From assembly GCF_900119075.1 (NCBI RefSeq), contig NZ_FPIP01000004.1:124001-188000 (forward strand): a stretch of 64,000 nucleotides of DNA. Reading direction: 5' to 3'. Made by a program: the position numbers and the translations under genes. The stretch is from Ruminococcus flavefaciens (GTDB taxonomy: Bacteria; Bacillota; Clostridia; Oscillospirales; Ruminococcaceae). The notes below the pieces were generated by a model. The model made no database searches and had not been told where the DNA came from. It was given only the letters and a program-made list of their open reading frames with translations. This document shows positions 6,458 to 14,086 of this stretch, piece by piece (position 1 is the stretch's first letter; the number at the start of each line of letters is the position of its first letter).

Positions 6458-8356
6458 ATGAAAACTCTTGAAGAACTCAAGGTTGTCAGAGACAGCATGA
6501 AGGGCGAAGTTGCTCTCAGAACACATGGCAATGCTTCTTCAAAATATGAAAGACACGTCCTTGTCTGCGGCGGTACAGGATGTACTTCTTCAGGCTCACC
6601 AAAGATCATTGAGGAGCTCGAAAAGCAGTTTGCAGATAAGGGACTTACAGATAAGGTACAGATCGTTAAGACAGGATGCTTCGGTCTCTGCGAGCGCGGT
6701 CCTATCATGATCGTATACCCAGAGGGCTCTTTCTACTCACGCGTTAAGGTAGACGAGATCCCACGTATCGTTGACGAGCACCTCATCGGCGGCAACCCTG
6801 TTAAGGAGTTCCTCTATGAGGAGACAGTTGCAGGCGACGAGATCAAGTCTCTCGACGATACTTCATTCTACAAAAAGCAGCACCGTGTAGCTCTCAGAAA
6901 CTGCGGTGTTATCAATCCTGAAAATATCAACGAGTACATAGGACGTGACGGTTATGAGGCTCTCGGTAAGGTCCTCACAACTATGACTCCTGAGGACGTT
7001 ATCCAGACTATCCTCGATTCAGGTCTCCGCGGAAGAGGCGGCGGCGGATTCCCCACAGGTATGAAGTGGAAGCTCGCCCGCAACATCGTTCCAAATGCTG
7101 ACCAGAAGTACGTTTGCTGTAACGCTGACGAGGGCGATCCGGGTGCATTCATGGACCGTTCAGTACTCGAGGGCGACCCCCATGTTGTACTTGAGGCTAT
7201 GGCTATCGCAGGTTATGCTATCGGCGCAACACAGGGCTATATTTATGTCCGCGCTGAGTATCCTATCGCTGTTGAGCGTCTTAACATCGCTATCAAGCAG
7301 GCTCGTGAGAACGGTATGCTCGGAAAGAACATCTTCGGAACAGATTTCTGCTTCGATATCGATCTCCGTCTCGGTGCAGGTGCTTTCGTTTGCGGTGAGG
7401 AGACAGCTCTTATGACATCTATCGAGGGCAACCGTGGTGAGCCCCGTCCAAGACCTCCTTTCCCAGCTGAAAAAGGTCTTTTCCAGAAGCCAACTATCCT
7501 CAACAATGTTGAGACATATGCTAATATCCCACAGATAATCCTCAACGGTGCAGAGTGGTTCGCATCAATGGGTACCGAGAAGTCAAAGGGTACTAAGGTA
7601 TTCGCTCTCGGCGGCAAGATCAAGAACACAGGTCTCGTTGAAGTTCCTATGGGTACTACACTCCGCGAAGTTATCGAAGAGATCGGCGGCGGTATCCCTA
7701 ACGGCAAGAAGTTCAAGGCTGCTCAGACAGGTGGTCCTTCAGGCGGATGTATCGATCCTTCAAACTTCGATATCCCGATCGACTACGATAACCTCATCGG
7801 TATCGGTTCAATGATGGGTTCAGGCGGACTTATCGTTATGGACGAAGATAACTGTATGGTTGATATCGCTAAGTTCTTCCTCGAATTCACAGTTGACGAG
7901 TCCTGCGGTAAGTGTACACCATGCCGTATCGGTACTAAGAGAATGTGGGAGATCCTTGACAAGATCACAAAGGGCAAGGGAACTCTTGAGGACCTCGACA
8001 AGCTTGAAGAGCTGGCTTACCACGTCAAGGCTAACTCTCTCTGTGGTCTCGGTCAGACAGCTCCAAACCCTGTTCTCTCCACACTCAGATGCTTCCGTGA
8101 CGAGTACATCGCTCATGTTGTTGACAAGAAGTGTCCTGCAGGCGTATGTAAGGACCTCCTCAGCTTCGAGATCGAAAAGGACAAGTGTATCGGCTGCGGT
8201 ATGTGTGCTAAGCAGTGTCCTGCTTCCGCTATCACAAGAACTGACTATATCGCTCCCGGCAAGAAGCTTGCTGCAATGGAGATCGACAAGACTAAGTGCG
8301 TGAAGTGCGGTGCTTGTATCGCTACATGTAAGTTCAAGGCAATCATCAAGAAGTAA
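6458..8356 (+). CDS. hydB: [FeFe]-hydrogenase NAD(P)H/flavin subunit, NuoF-like
   Basis: A 632-residue subunit with domains in order: an N-terminal thioredoxin-like [2Fe-2S] region (VCGGTGCTSSG, GCFGLCERGP), a NuoF-type FMN and NAD(H)-binding domain (GRGGGGFPTG near 193, GAGAFVCGEE near 306), an SLBB region, a [4Fe-4S] site ESCGKCTPCRIG near 481, and a C-terminal two-[4Fe-4S] ferredoxin domain (CIGCGMCAKQC and CVKCGACIATC). This build is typical of HydB in electron-bifurcating hydrogenases, where the flavin splits electrons between NAD(H) and ferredoxin. AGGAGG precedes the ATG; hydA follows after 14 bases. Codon choice is strongly biased, like hydC and hydA. Confidence 0.95.
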   Translation: MKTLEELKVVRDSMKGEVALRTHGNASSKYERHVLVCGGTGCTSSGSPKIIEELEKQFADKGLTDKVQIVKTGCFGLCERGPIMIVYPEGSFYSRVKVDEIPRIVDEHLIGGNPVKEFLYEETVAGDEIKSLDDTSFYKKQHRVALRNCGVINPENINEYIGRDGYEALGKVLTTMTPEDVIQTILDSGLRGRGGGGFPTGMKWKLARNIVPNADQKYVCCNADEGDPGAFMDRSVLEGDPHVVLEAMAIAGYAIGATQGYIYVRAEYPIAVERLNIAIKQARENGMLGKNIFGTDFCFDIDLRLGAGAFVCGEETALMTSIEGNRGEPRPRPPFPAEKGLFQKPTILNNVETYANIPQIILNGAEWFASMGTEKSKGTKVFALGGKIKNTGLVEVPMGTTLREVIEEIGGGIPNGKKFKAAQTGGPSGGCIDPSNFDIPIDYDNLIGIGSMMGSGGLIVMDEDNCMVDIAKFFLEFTVDESCGKCTPCRIGTKRMWEILDKITKGKGTLEDLDKLEELAYHVKANSLCGLGQTAPNPVLSTLRCFRDEYIAHVVDKKCPAGVCKDLLSFEIEKDKCIGCGMCAKQCPASAITRTDYIAPGKKLAAMEIDKTKCVKCGACIATCKFKAIIKK

Positions 8357-8370
8357 GCGGAGGAATAGTA

Positions 8371-10119
8371 ATGGAAAATATTACAGTAAAAATCAACGGT
8401 GTTGAATTAGAAGTCCCCAAGGGCACTACTGTTCTTGAAGCTGCTCACATGGCTGGATTTGAGATTCCTACACTTTGCTATATGAAAGAGATCAACGAGA
8501 TCGGTGCCTGCCGTATCTGCGTTACTGAGGTAAACGAGGGCAGAGGCTTCCGTCTGGTTGCAGGCTGCGTATATCCATGTTCCAACAATATGGAGATCCT
8601 CACAAACTCTCCAAAGGTAATCGAGTCAAGAAAGAGAACTCTCGAGCTCATTCTTTCAACTCATGACAGAAAGTGCCTCTCCTGCGTAAGAAGCGGCAAC
8701 TGCGAGCTCCAGAAGCTTGCTAAGGACTACGGCGTTGAGGACGCTACAGTTTACGACGGCGTTAAGAACGAGTACGAGGTAGACAATTCTGCTCCTCATA
8801 TGTACCGTGATAATAACAAGTGTATCCTTTGCCGCCGCTGCGTAGCAGTATGTGCAAAGACACAGGGCATCGGCGTTATCGGCGCTAACGAGCGTGGATT
8901 CAAGACATATATCGGTTCTGCATTTGACATGGGACTCGGCGAGACAAGCTGCGTATCCTGCGGACAGTGTATCGCAGTATGTCCTGTAGGCGCTCTCTCT
9001 GAGAAGGACTACACTAAGGAAGTTATGGCAGCCATCGCTGATCCTGAGAAGACAGTTCTCGTTCAGACAGCTCCTGCTGTTCGTGCAGGTCTCGGCGAGT
9101 GCTTCGGCAATCCTATCGGCACAAATGCTGAGGGTAAAATGGTAGCAGCTCTCAGAAGACTCGGCTTTGACAAGGTATTCGATACAGACTTTGCTGCTGA
9201 CCTTACAATCATGGAAGAGGCTAACGAGTTCCTCGATCGTTTCAAGAACGGCGGAACACTTCCTCTCATCACATCCTGCTCACCAGGTTGGGTTAAGTTC
9301 TGTGAGCACTACTATCCTGATCTTCTCGATCACCTTTCAACATGTAAGTCACCTCAGCAGATGTTCGGTGCAACTGCTAAGACATACTACGCTCAGAAAA
9401 TGGGTATCGATCCAAAGAATATCGTTATGGTATCTATCATGCCATGTACTGCTAAGAAGTTCGAGATCGGCAGACCTGATCAGAGCGCAGCAGGTGTTCC
9501 TGATGTTGATTACGCTCTCACAACTCGTGAGCTGGGCAGAATGATCGAGCGTGCAGGTATCCTCTTCAACTCACTTCCTGAGGAGAAGTTCGATGATCCG
9601 CTCGGTATCTCTACTGGTGCAGGCGTTATCTTCGGCGCTACAGGCGGAGTTATGGAAGCAGCTCTCAGAACTGCTGTATATACACTCACAGGCGACAATG
9701 TAACAGACCTTCCTGAGGTTCGCGGTACAAAGGATATCAAGGAAGCAACATACAACGTTGCAGGTACAGATGTAAATGTTATCGTTACAAGCGGTCTTGC
9801 TAACGCAAGAAAGGTTCTTGACAGTATCAGAGACGGCAGCTGCAAGGCTCAGTTCATCGAGATCATGGCTTGTCCCGGCGGCTGTGTAAACGGCGGCGGT
9901 CAGCCACAGGTTCCAATGGGCGTTAGAAATTTCGTTGACATCAGAGAAGAGAGAGCTAAGGTTCTCTACAACCTCGACAAGTCAATGCCTCTCCGTCAGT
10001 CTCACGAGAACCCAGCTATCAAGAAGGTTTATGAGGAATTCTTCGAGAAGCCGGGCAGCCACAAGGCTCATGAGGTTCTCCACACTTCTTACATCAAGAG
10101 AAAAGTAAACGAGATATAA
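8371..10119 (+). CDS. hydA: [FeFe]-hydrogenase catalytic subunit
   Basis: A 582-residue catalytic subunit. The N-terminus is a [2Fe-2S] domain (CYMKEINEIGACRIC), then a Cys/His-ligated cluster region (HDRKCLSCVRSGNC) and a two-[4Fe-4S] domain (CILCRRCVAVC, CVSCGQCIAVC). The H-cluster domain has all three signatures: TSCSPGWVKF near 300, MPCTAKKFE near 356 and ACPGGCVNGGGQP near 500. A short C-terminal small-subunit tail follows. It reduces protons to H2 using electrons from hydB/hydC. The maturases HydE, HydF and HydG are not in this window. The operon ends at the terminator near 10139. Confidence 0.96.
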   Translation: MENITVKINGVELEVPKGTTVLEAAHMAGFEIPTLCYMKEINEIGACRICVTEVNEGRGFRLVAGCVYPCSNNMEILTNSPKVIESRKRTLELILSTHDRKCLSCVRSGNCELQKLAKDYGVEDATVYDGVKNEYEVDNSAPHMYRDNNKCILCRRCVAVCAKTQGIGVIGANERGFKTYIGSAFDMGLGETSCVSCGQCIAVCPVGALSEKDYTKEVMAAIADPEKTVLVQTAPAVRAGLGECFGNPIGTNAEGKMVAALRRLGFDKVFDTDFAADLTIMEEANEFLDRFKNGGTLPLITSCSPGWVKFCEHYYPDLLDHLSTCKSPQQMFGATAKTYYAQKMGIDPKNIVMVSIMPCTAKKFEIGRPDQSAAGVPDVDYALTTRELGRMIERAGILFNSLPEEKFDDPLGISTGAGVIFGATGGVMEAALRTAVYTLTGDNVTDLPEVRGTKDIKEATYNVAGTDVNVIVTSGLANARKVLDSIRDGSCKAQFIEIMACPGGCVNGGGQPQVPMGVRNFVDIREERAKVLYNLDKSMPLRQSHENPAIKKVYEEFFEKPGSHKAHEVLHTSYIKRKVNEI

Positions 10120-10138
10120 AAAACAGCTGAATTCATTA

Positions 10139-10169
10139 AAAGAGCGGGCAAATAAGTCCGCTCTTTTTG
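10139..10169 (+). terminator. Intrinsic terminator of the hydrogenase operon
   Basis: AGAGCGG (10141-10147) pairs with CCGCTCT (10158-10164), followed by a T run. The next promoter begins directly after it. Confidence 0.85.
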
Positions 10170-10198
10170 TTGACAGAAGCCGAAAAATATGGTATAAT
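10170..10198 (+). promoter_or_regulatory. Sigma-A promoter for the zinc-ribbon/rubrerythrin genes
   Basis: Consensus TTGACA (10170-10175) and TATAAT (10193-10198) with a 17-base spacer, immediately after the hydrogenase terminator. Confidence 0.85.
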
Positions 10199-10236
10199 AA
10201 GAAAAATACTATTTTTTCTGCAAGGGGGGCGATTTA

Positions 10237-10458
10237 ATGGATAATGTTTGTGAGTATTGCGCGACTAAAGTCGTAAAAGGAACTCTTGTGACTCCTTATG
10301 CGGTACAGTTTTATCCCGAAGGAGAAGAGATGAAGCTGAAGCCAAAGAGAAGTCAGGTCATTTGTGACGCCTGCCCGCAGTGCGGACATATCCAGAATAT
10401 CAGATTAAAGAATCCGGAGAACATCATGAAATACCGCTACACGATACTGGACGACTGA
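10237..10458 (+). CDS. Small zinc-ribbon-like protein, function unknown
   Basis: A 73-residue soluble protein with two cysteine pairs, CEYC at residues 5-8 and CxxC within CDACPQC near 43-49, spaced as expected for a small zinc-binding fold. AAGGGGG precedes the ATG, and a consensus promoter lies about 40 bases upstream, so it is very likely expressed. It is followed after 57 bases by the rubrerythrin gene on the same strand, with no terminator between. I do not recognise the family; a link to oxidative stress is only suggested by the neighbour. Confidence 0.7.
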   Translation: MDNVCEYCATKVVKGTLVTPYAVQFYPEGEEMKLKPKRSQVICDACPQCGHIQNIRLKNPENIMKYRYTILDD

Positions 10459-10515
10459 TATTTCGGAATAATTTGAAAAAATTTGCAGATACTGCTTCTG
10501 AAAGGAAGTGGTCTC

Positions 10516-11133
10516 ATGCAAACAGATCTTAACAAAAGCCAGACCCGCATGAATCTCATGCGGGCTTTTGCTGGTGAGTGCCAGTCGCGCCAGAGATACT
10601 ATCAGGCGGCGCTTATAGCTCAGCAGCAGAAACTTATCGGACTTGAGCGTATGTTCAGGTTCACAGCCGAGCAGGAGGAGCGCCATGCAATGGTGTTCTG
10701 GAAGCTTATGAAGGACGCCGCAGGACAGACCGTTGACGTTACCGCAGGCTATCCTGCTGATGTGTTCGAGGATATCGGGCAGCTTCTTGACGCTTCGCAG
10801 AAGGAAGAGGAAAAGGAGCATGTAGTTGTATATCCCGATTTTGCACGTATCGCCGATGACGAGGGCTTCACCGAGGCAGCTCGGAAGTTCCGTGCCATAG
10901 CCGAGATAGAAAAGGAGCATGGTACTCGCTTTGCCTACTATGCAGGGCTCTACCGTGAGGGCAGGCTCTTCCGCAGCGACGATACCCAGCAGCGCTGGAT
11001 ATGTCTTAACTGCGGTCATATCCATGTAGGCAGCGAGCCGCCGCAGGAGTGTCCTGTGTGCAGTGCCGAGCAAGGATACTTTATCCGTGAGGCAGAAGCG
11101 GCGTTCACTTCTTGTGAGGTAACAGGAAAATAG
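10516..11133 (+). CDS. Rubrerythrin with C-terminal rubredoxin domain
   Basis: Start taken as the ATG at 10516 behind AAAGGAAG, giving 205 aa. The N-terminal four-helix domain carries di-iron ligand motifs: Glu21 in AFAGECQS and E54xxH57, with a second set in AEIEKEHG. The C-terminus is a rubredoxin-like domain with CLNCGH and CPVC binding one iron. Rubrerythrins reduce hydrogen peroxide in anaerobes. The usual AGESQAR motif reads AGECQSR here. A terminator-like hairpin (10533-10570) sits within the first 20 codons, which is unusual. The gene ends at a strong bidirectional terminator. Confidence 0.92.
   Translation: MQTDLNKSQTRMNLMRAFAGECQSRQRYYQAALIAQQQKLIGLERMFRFTAEQEERHAMVFWKLMKDAAGQTVDVTAGYPADVFEDIGQLLDASQKEEEKEHVVVYPDFARIADDEGFTEAARKFRAIAEIEKEHGTRFAYYAGLYREGRLFRSDDTQQRWICLNCGHIHVGSEPPQECPVCSAEQGYFIREAEAAFTSCEVTGK
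10533..10570 (+). promoter_or_regulatory. Terminator-like hairpin inside the rubrerythrin coding start
   Basis: CCCGCATGA (10544-10552) and TCATGCGGG (10556-10564) form a perfect 9-bp stem with a 3-base loop, extended by CAAAAG/CTTTTG, so a T-rich tail follows the stem. It lies over codons about 7-19 of the rubrerythrin gene. A role in attenuation or translation control is possible but inferred. Confidence 0.5.
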
Positions 11134-11161
11134 AAAAAGGACGGCGTGAGCCGTCCTTTTT
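11134..11161. terminator. Bidirectional intrinsic terminator
   Basis: AAAAAGGACGGC and GCCGTCCTTTTT pair perfectly around GTGA. It serves the convergent rubrerythrin and MATE genes. Confidence 0.93.
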
Positions 11162-11175
11162 AATGTAAGCTTGTG

Positions 11176-12546
11176 CTATTCTTGATGTTCTTTTTTCAGC
11201 TTTCGCATAATGAACAGGAAAACTCCAAGTTCAACGAGAAACGTTGCTAACCATGAAATGGTGTATGAGAAGTAAAGGCTTTGCAGAGAGTGGTATTTCG
11301 GTATCCTGAACACGCCGAATATCCAGCCCAGTCGTATTCCGACAACGCCTATAACGGTTATGAGCATTGGCAGCACAGAGCGCCCGAGACCACGGATAAG
11401 TCCTGTAGTTACGTCCATAAGTCCGCAGAGGAAGTATGGTATCATGATATAGGTCATACGTATCATGCCGTATTTTATAGCCTCCTCGGAGTCGGTGAGG
11501 TATATGGACAGCAGCGGTCTTCCGAAGAACAGCGCCGTAAGTCCAAGAGCCATACCCGTGCAGAAAACAGCGATAAGGCATATCCACATTATTTTTTTGA
11601 TTCTATCAAGCTTGCCTGCGCCGTAGTTCTGACCTGTGAAGTTCAGCGAGGTCTGACTGTAGGAGTTCATAGAGGTATATACAAAGCCCTCGATGTTCTG
11701 AGCGGCTGAATTGCCCGACAGAACAACGTGTCCCAATGTATTTCCGAATTCGTTGATAGAGGACTGTATAATTACGTTGGATATTGCAAATATGGAGGAC
11801 TGTAGTCCAGCAGGGAAGCCTATCTGGATAATGCGTTTGAGCTGTCTTCCGTATATCTTCATCTTTTTCAGCTCCAGCCTGCAGGCGTCCTCTCTTTTCA
11901 TAAGAGCGCGGACAATGAGAGCCGCTGAAAGAGCCTGTGAAAGGGAAGTGGCAAGTGCTACACCTGAAACGTCCATATGGAATACCATGACAAATATCAG
12001 ATTCAGTATAACATTCAGTATGCCTGCGGCGGTGAGATAATACAGCGGACTTTTTGTGTCTCCTGCGGCACGGAGTATCGCCGAGCCGAAGTTGTACAGC
12101 ATACTGGGGATAGTTCCGCAGAAGTATATTTTCATGTATGCTGCCGAAAGGGGCAGTACATTTGCAGGAGTGTCCATCATTTTCAGAAAAGTACCCGAGA
12201 ATAGCACACCGATTACGGTGAGAAATGCTCCGCTGATAAAGGCGGCAGGTATCGCGGTATGTACCGTTCTGCGGACGTCCTCAGCCCTGCCCGAGCCTAT
12301 CCCGTGAGCAACTGTAACGCCTGCGCCGACTGACAGACCAATGAAAAGGTTTACCATAAGGTTTATAAGAGCGCCTGTTGCTCCCACAGCGCCTACGGAG
12401 ATATCACCGCAGCACCGTCCTACCACTACAAGGTCGGCAGCGTTGAAAAGAAGCTGCAAAACGCCTGTGAGAATGATAGGGATAGTATAAAGAATTATCT
12501 TGCTGACCAGAGGTCCCTCGCACATATCCGAGGTTTTGCTCTGCAT
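11176..12546 (-). CDS. MATE family multidrug/toxin efflux transporter
   Basis: A 456-residue protein with about twelve hydrophobic segments, typical of MATE antiporters. Family features include an N-terminal EGPLVSKIILYTIP followed by LFNAADLVVVGR, and the second-half repeat with NFTGQNYGAG. Such transporters export cationic compounds using Na+ or H+; the substrate cannot be told from sequence. The start at 12546 is chosen because AGGAG lies eight bases upstream; the frame extends 17 codons further without a ribosome site. It lies downstream of plsY on the same strand but behind that gene's terminator. A second MATE gene is at 60867. Confidence 0.9.
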   Translation of the reverse strand: MQSKTSDMCEGPLVSKIILYTIPIILTGVLQLLFNAADLVVVGRCCGDISVGAVGATGALINLMVNLFIGLSVGAGVTVAHGIGSGRAEDVRRTVHTAIPAAFISGAFLTVIGVLFSGTFLKMMDTPANVLPLSAAYMKIYFCGTIPSMLYNFGSAILRAAGDTKSPLYYLTAAGILNVILNLIFVMVFHMDVSGVALATSLSQALSAALIVRALMKREDACRLELKKMKIYGRQLKRIIQIGFPAGLQSSIFAISNVIIQSSINEFGNTLGHVVLSGNSAAQNIEGFVYTSMNSYSQTSLNFTGQNYGAGKLDRIKKIMWICLIAVFCTGMALGLTALFFGRPLLSIYLTDSEEAIKYGMIRMTYIMIPYFLCGLMDVTTGLIRGLGRSVLPMLITVIGVVGIRLGWIFGVFRIPKYHSLQSLYFSYTISWLATFLVELGVFLFIMRKLKKEHQE

Positions 12547-12607
12547 AAAAAAGACTCCTAACTGCCGCTGAGTAACTGAGCGCTGCGGCTGACGCATATG
12601 ATGTCAC

Positions 12608-12635
12608 AAAAAAGCCCCCGAAGGGACTTTTTTTA
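12608..12635 (-). terminator. Intrinsic terminator after plsY
   Basis: On the minus strand AGTCCC and GGGGCT pair (one wobble) around a TTCG tetraloop, followed by six T residues. It overlaps the plsY stop region and separates plsY from the MATE gene. Confidence 0.85.
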
Positions 12636-13268
12636 ATCGTCTGTATTTTTTTTGATCCTTGCGATCTCCTGTTCCTTTTTCCACAGGAAGCTTATATGAG
12701 CCTCCGTGCCGTTCTGTATTCTCTTGAAATTCTCGATATGTTTGAAGAGAATGACCAGTGCCACAACTGAAAGTATAGCTGTACCGACGGGATCGCCCGT
12801 GATAAGAGCGTATATCATAGTGAAAATCACAGAGCCTGTAACAGGAACAACGCATACATAGTCCATAGAGAAGCCCAGTATCATCTCGAATCCGAGAAGC
12901 AGTACAAATACTATCGGATTGAATGCGAGGATAGTTCCGCCCAGAGAAGCCAGACCTTTACCGCCGTGAAATCTCATCATGGCAGGAAAGATGTGTCCCA
13001 GAATACAGCATGAACCTGCAAGGATTTTAGCAAATCTGAGCTGTGGGAACAGATAAGCACCCAGCAGCGAGGCTGCAACAGCCTTGAAGATATCGAAAAG
13101 AGCAACAAAAAGACCTGCTTTCTTTCCGACAGTGATAACAGTGTTTGAAGCTCCCGCGTTTCCCGAGCCTCTCTGACGAATATCGAATCCCTTTAGCTTT
13201 GAGATAATGAAAGCAGGGTTGATATTTCCGAAGAGATAGCCGATAAGAGCACATAAAACGACCTGCAT
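12633..13268 (-). CDS. plsY: Glycerol-3-phosphate acyltransferase PlsY
   Basis: A 211-residue membrane enzyme transferring the acyl group from acyl-phosphate to glycerol-3-phosphate, the first step of phospholipid synthesis in most Gram-positive bacteria. Signatures are GSGNAGASN at 34-42 and GHIFPAMMRFHGGKG near 91-105, with several transmembrane segments. GGGAGGG precedes the ATG. The leader holds a small perfect hairpin AAGGCAGT/ACTGCCTT (13288-13306). The sequence ends in a charged cytosolic tail. Assignment is firm. Confidence 0.93.
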   Translation of the reverse strand: MQVVLCALIGYLFGNINPAFIISKLKGFDIRQRGSGNAGASNTVITVGKKAGLFVALFDIFKAVAASLLGAYLFPQLRFAKILAGSCCILGHIFPAMMRFHGGKGLASLGGTILAFNPIVFVLLLGFEMILGFSMDYVCVVPVTGSVIFTMIYALITGDPVGTAILSVVALVILFKHIENFKRIQNGTEAHISFLWKKEQEIARIKKNTDD

Positions 13269-13514
13269 AACGCCCTCCCCTGTGAATAAGGCAGTATGAC
13301 TGCCTTGTTAAAAAAATGACTAACCACATCTATAATACTAATATAATATCATATTTCCCTCAAAAAGTAAATACCCGATAGAGAATTTTTTACAGTTATA
13401 TGGTTAAATAATAAAAATATATCAGTACTTGTTTCGTTTTTTGCACTTCAAGCGATTAGTATTAATGAAAGGGCAAATACCAATTATCATGTACATGGTA
13501 AGGAGTGAGACAAA

Positions 13515-14075
13515 ATGAATGAAAATGATCTTGTGCAGCTGATAAAATCTGCTCCCGAAAGGGGACAGCGAGCCTTTTACGACAAATACTTCAACTACGT
13601 CTATACTATAGTTTATGCAAAGCTTAAATGTTATGCAAAGCCCGAGGATATAGACGAATGTGTGGGAGACGTCTTTGCTCACTGCTTTTTCTATTTTGAT
13701 AAGCATGAAGACATAAATGGCAGCCTTAAAGCCTTTGTGGCGGCGGTTGCGCGTAATAAGGCAGTTGATACATACAGGAGAGTAGCACGTCACAAGGAGC
13801 GTAATGTTTCCATTGAGGAAACAGGGGAGCTGGTCTCGGAGGAAAACGTTGCAGAGTCCTCAGAAACCACAGAGATGCGGCGGCTTCTGTACGATAAGGT
13901 CAGCGAGCTGGGCGAGCCCGACTCTACAATAATAATACAGAAGTATTTCTACGGACGAAGCTCCAAGGAGATCGCCAGGATAGTTGAGCTTTCAGCGGAT
14001 AATGTCCGCGCAAGGGGCAGCCGTGCAGTGAAAAAGCTGCGCGAGCTTTTATTGCAGGCAGGCTTTGCCAGATAG
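13515..14075 (+). CDS. ECF-type sigma factor (sigma-70 family), first pair
   Basis: A 186-residue sigma factor with region 2 at about 20-85 (DKYFNYVYTIVY, CVGDVFAHCF) and a region 4 helix-turn-helix at about 130-180 (QKYFYGRSSKEIARI). There is no region 1 or 3, as in the ECF group. AAGGAGTGAG lies before the ATG. Eleven bases downstream begins a membrane-anchored protein with a cytosolic N-terminus, presumably its anti-sigma partner. A second pair with the same layout lies at 58201-60377. A CATGTACATG palindrome at 13488-13497 overlaps the leader. Promoter targets and stimulus are unknown. Confidence 0.88.
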   Translation: MNENDLVQLIKSAPERGQRAFYDKYFNYVYTIVYAKLKCYAKPEDIDECVGDVFAHCFFYFDKHEDINGSLKAFVAAVARNKAVDTYRRVARHKERNVSIEETGELVSEENVAESSETTEMRRLLYDKVSELGEPDSTIIIQKYFYGRSSKEIARIVELSADNVRARGSRAVKKLRELLLQAGFAR

Positions 14076-14086
14076 GAGGATAGGAT

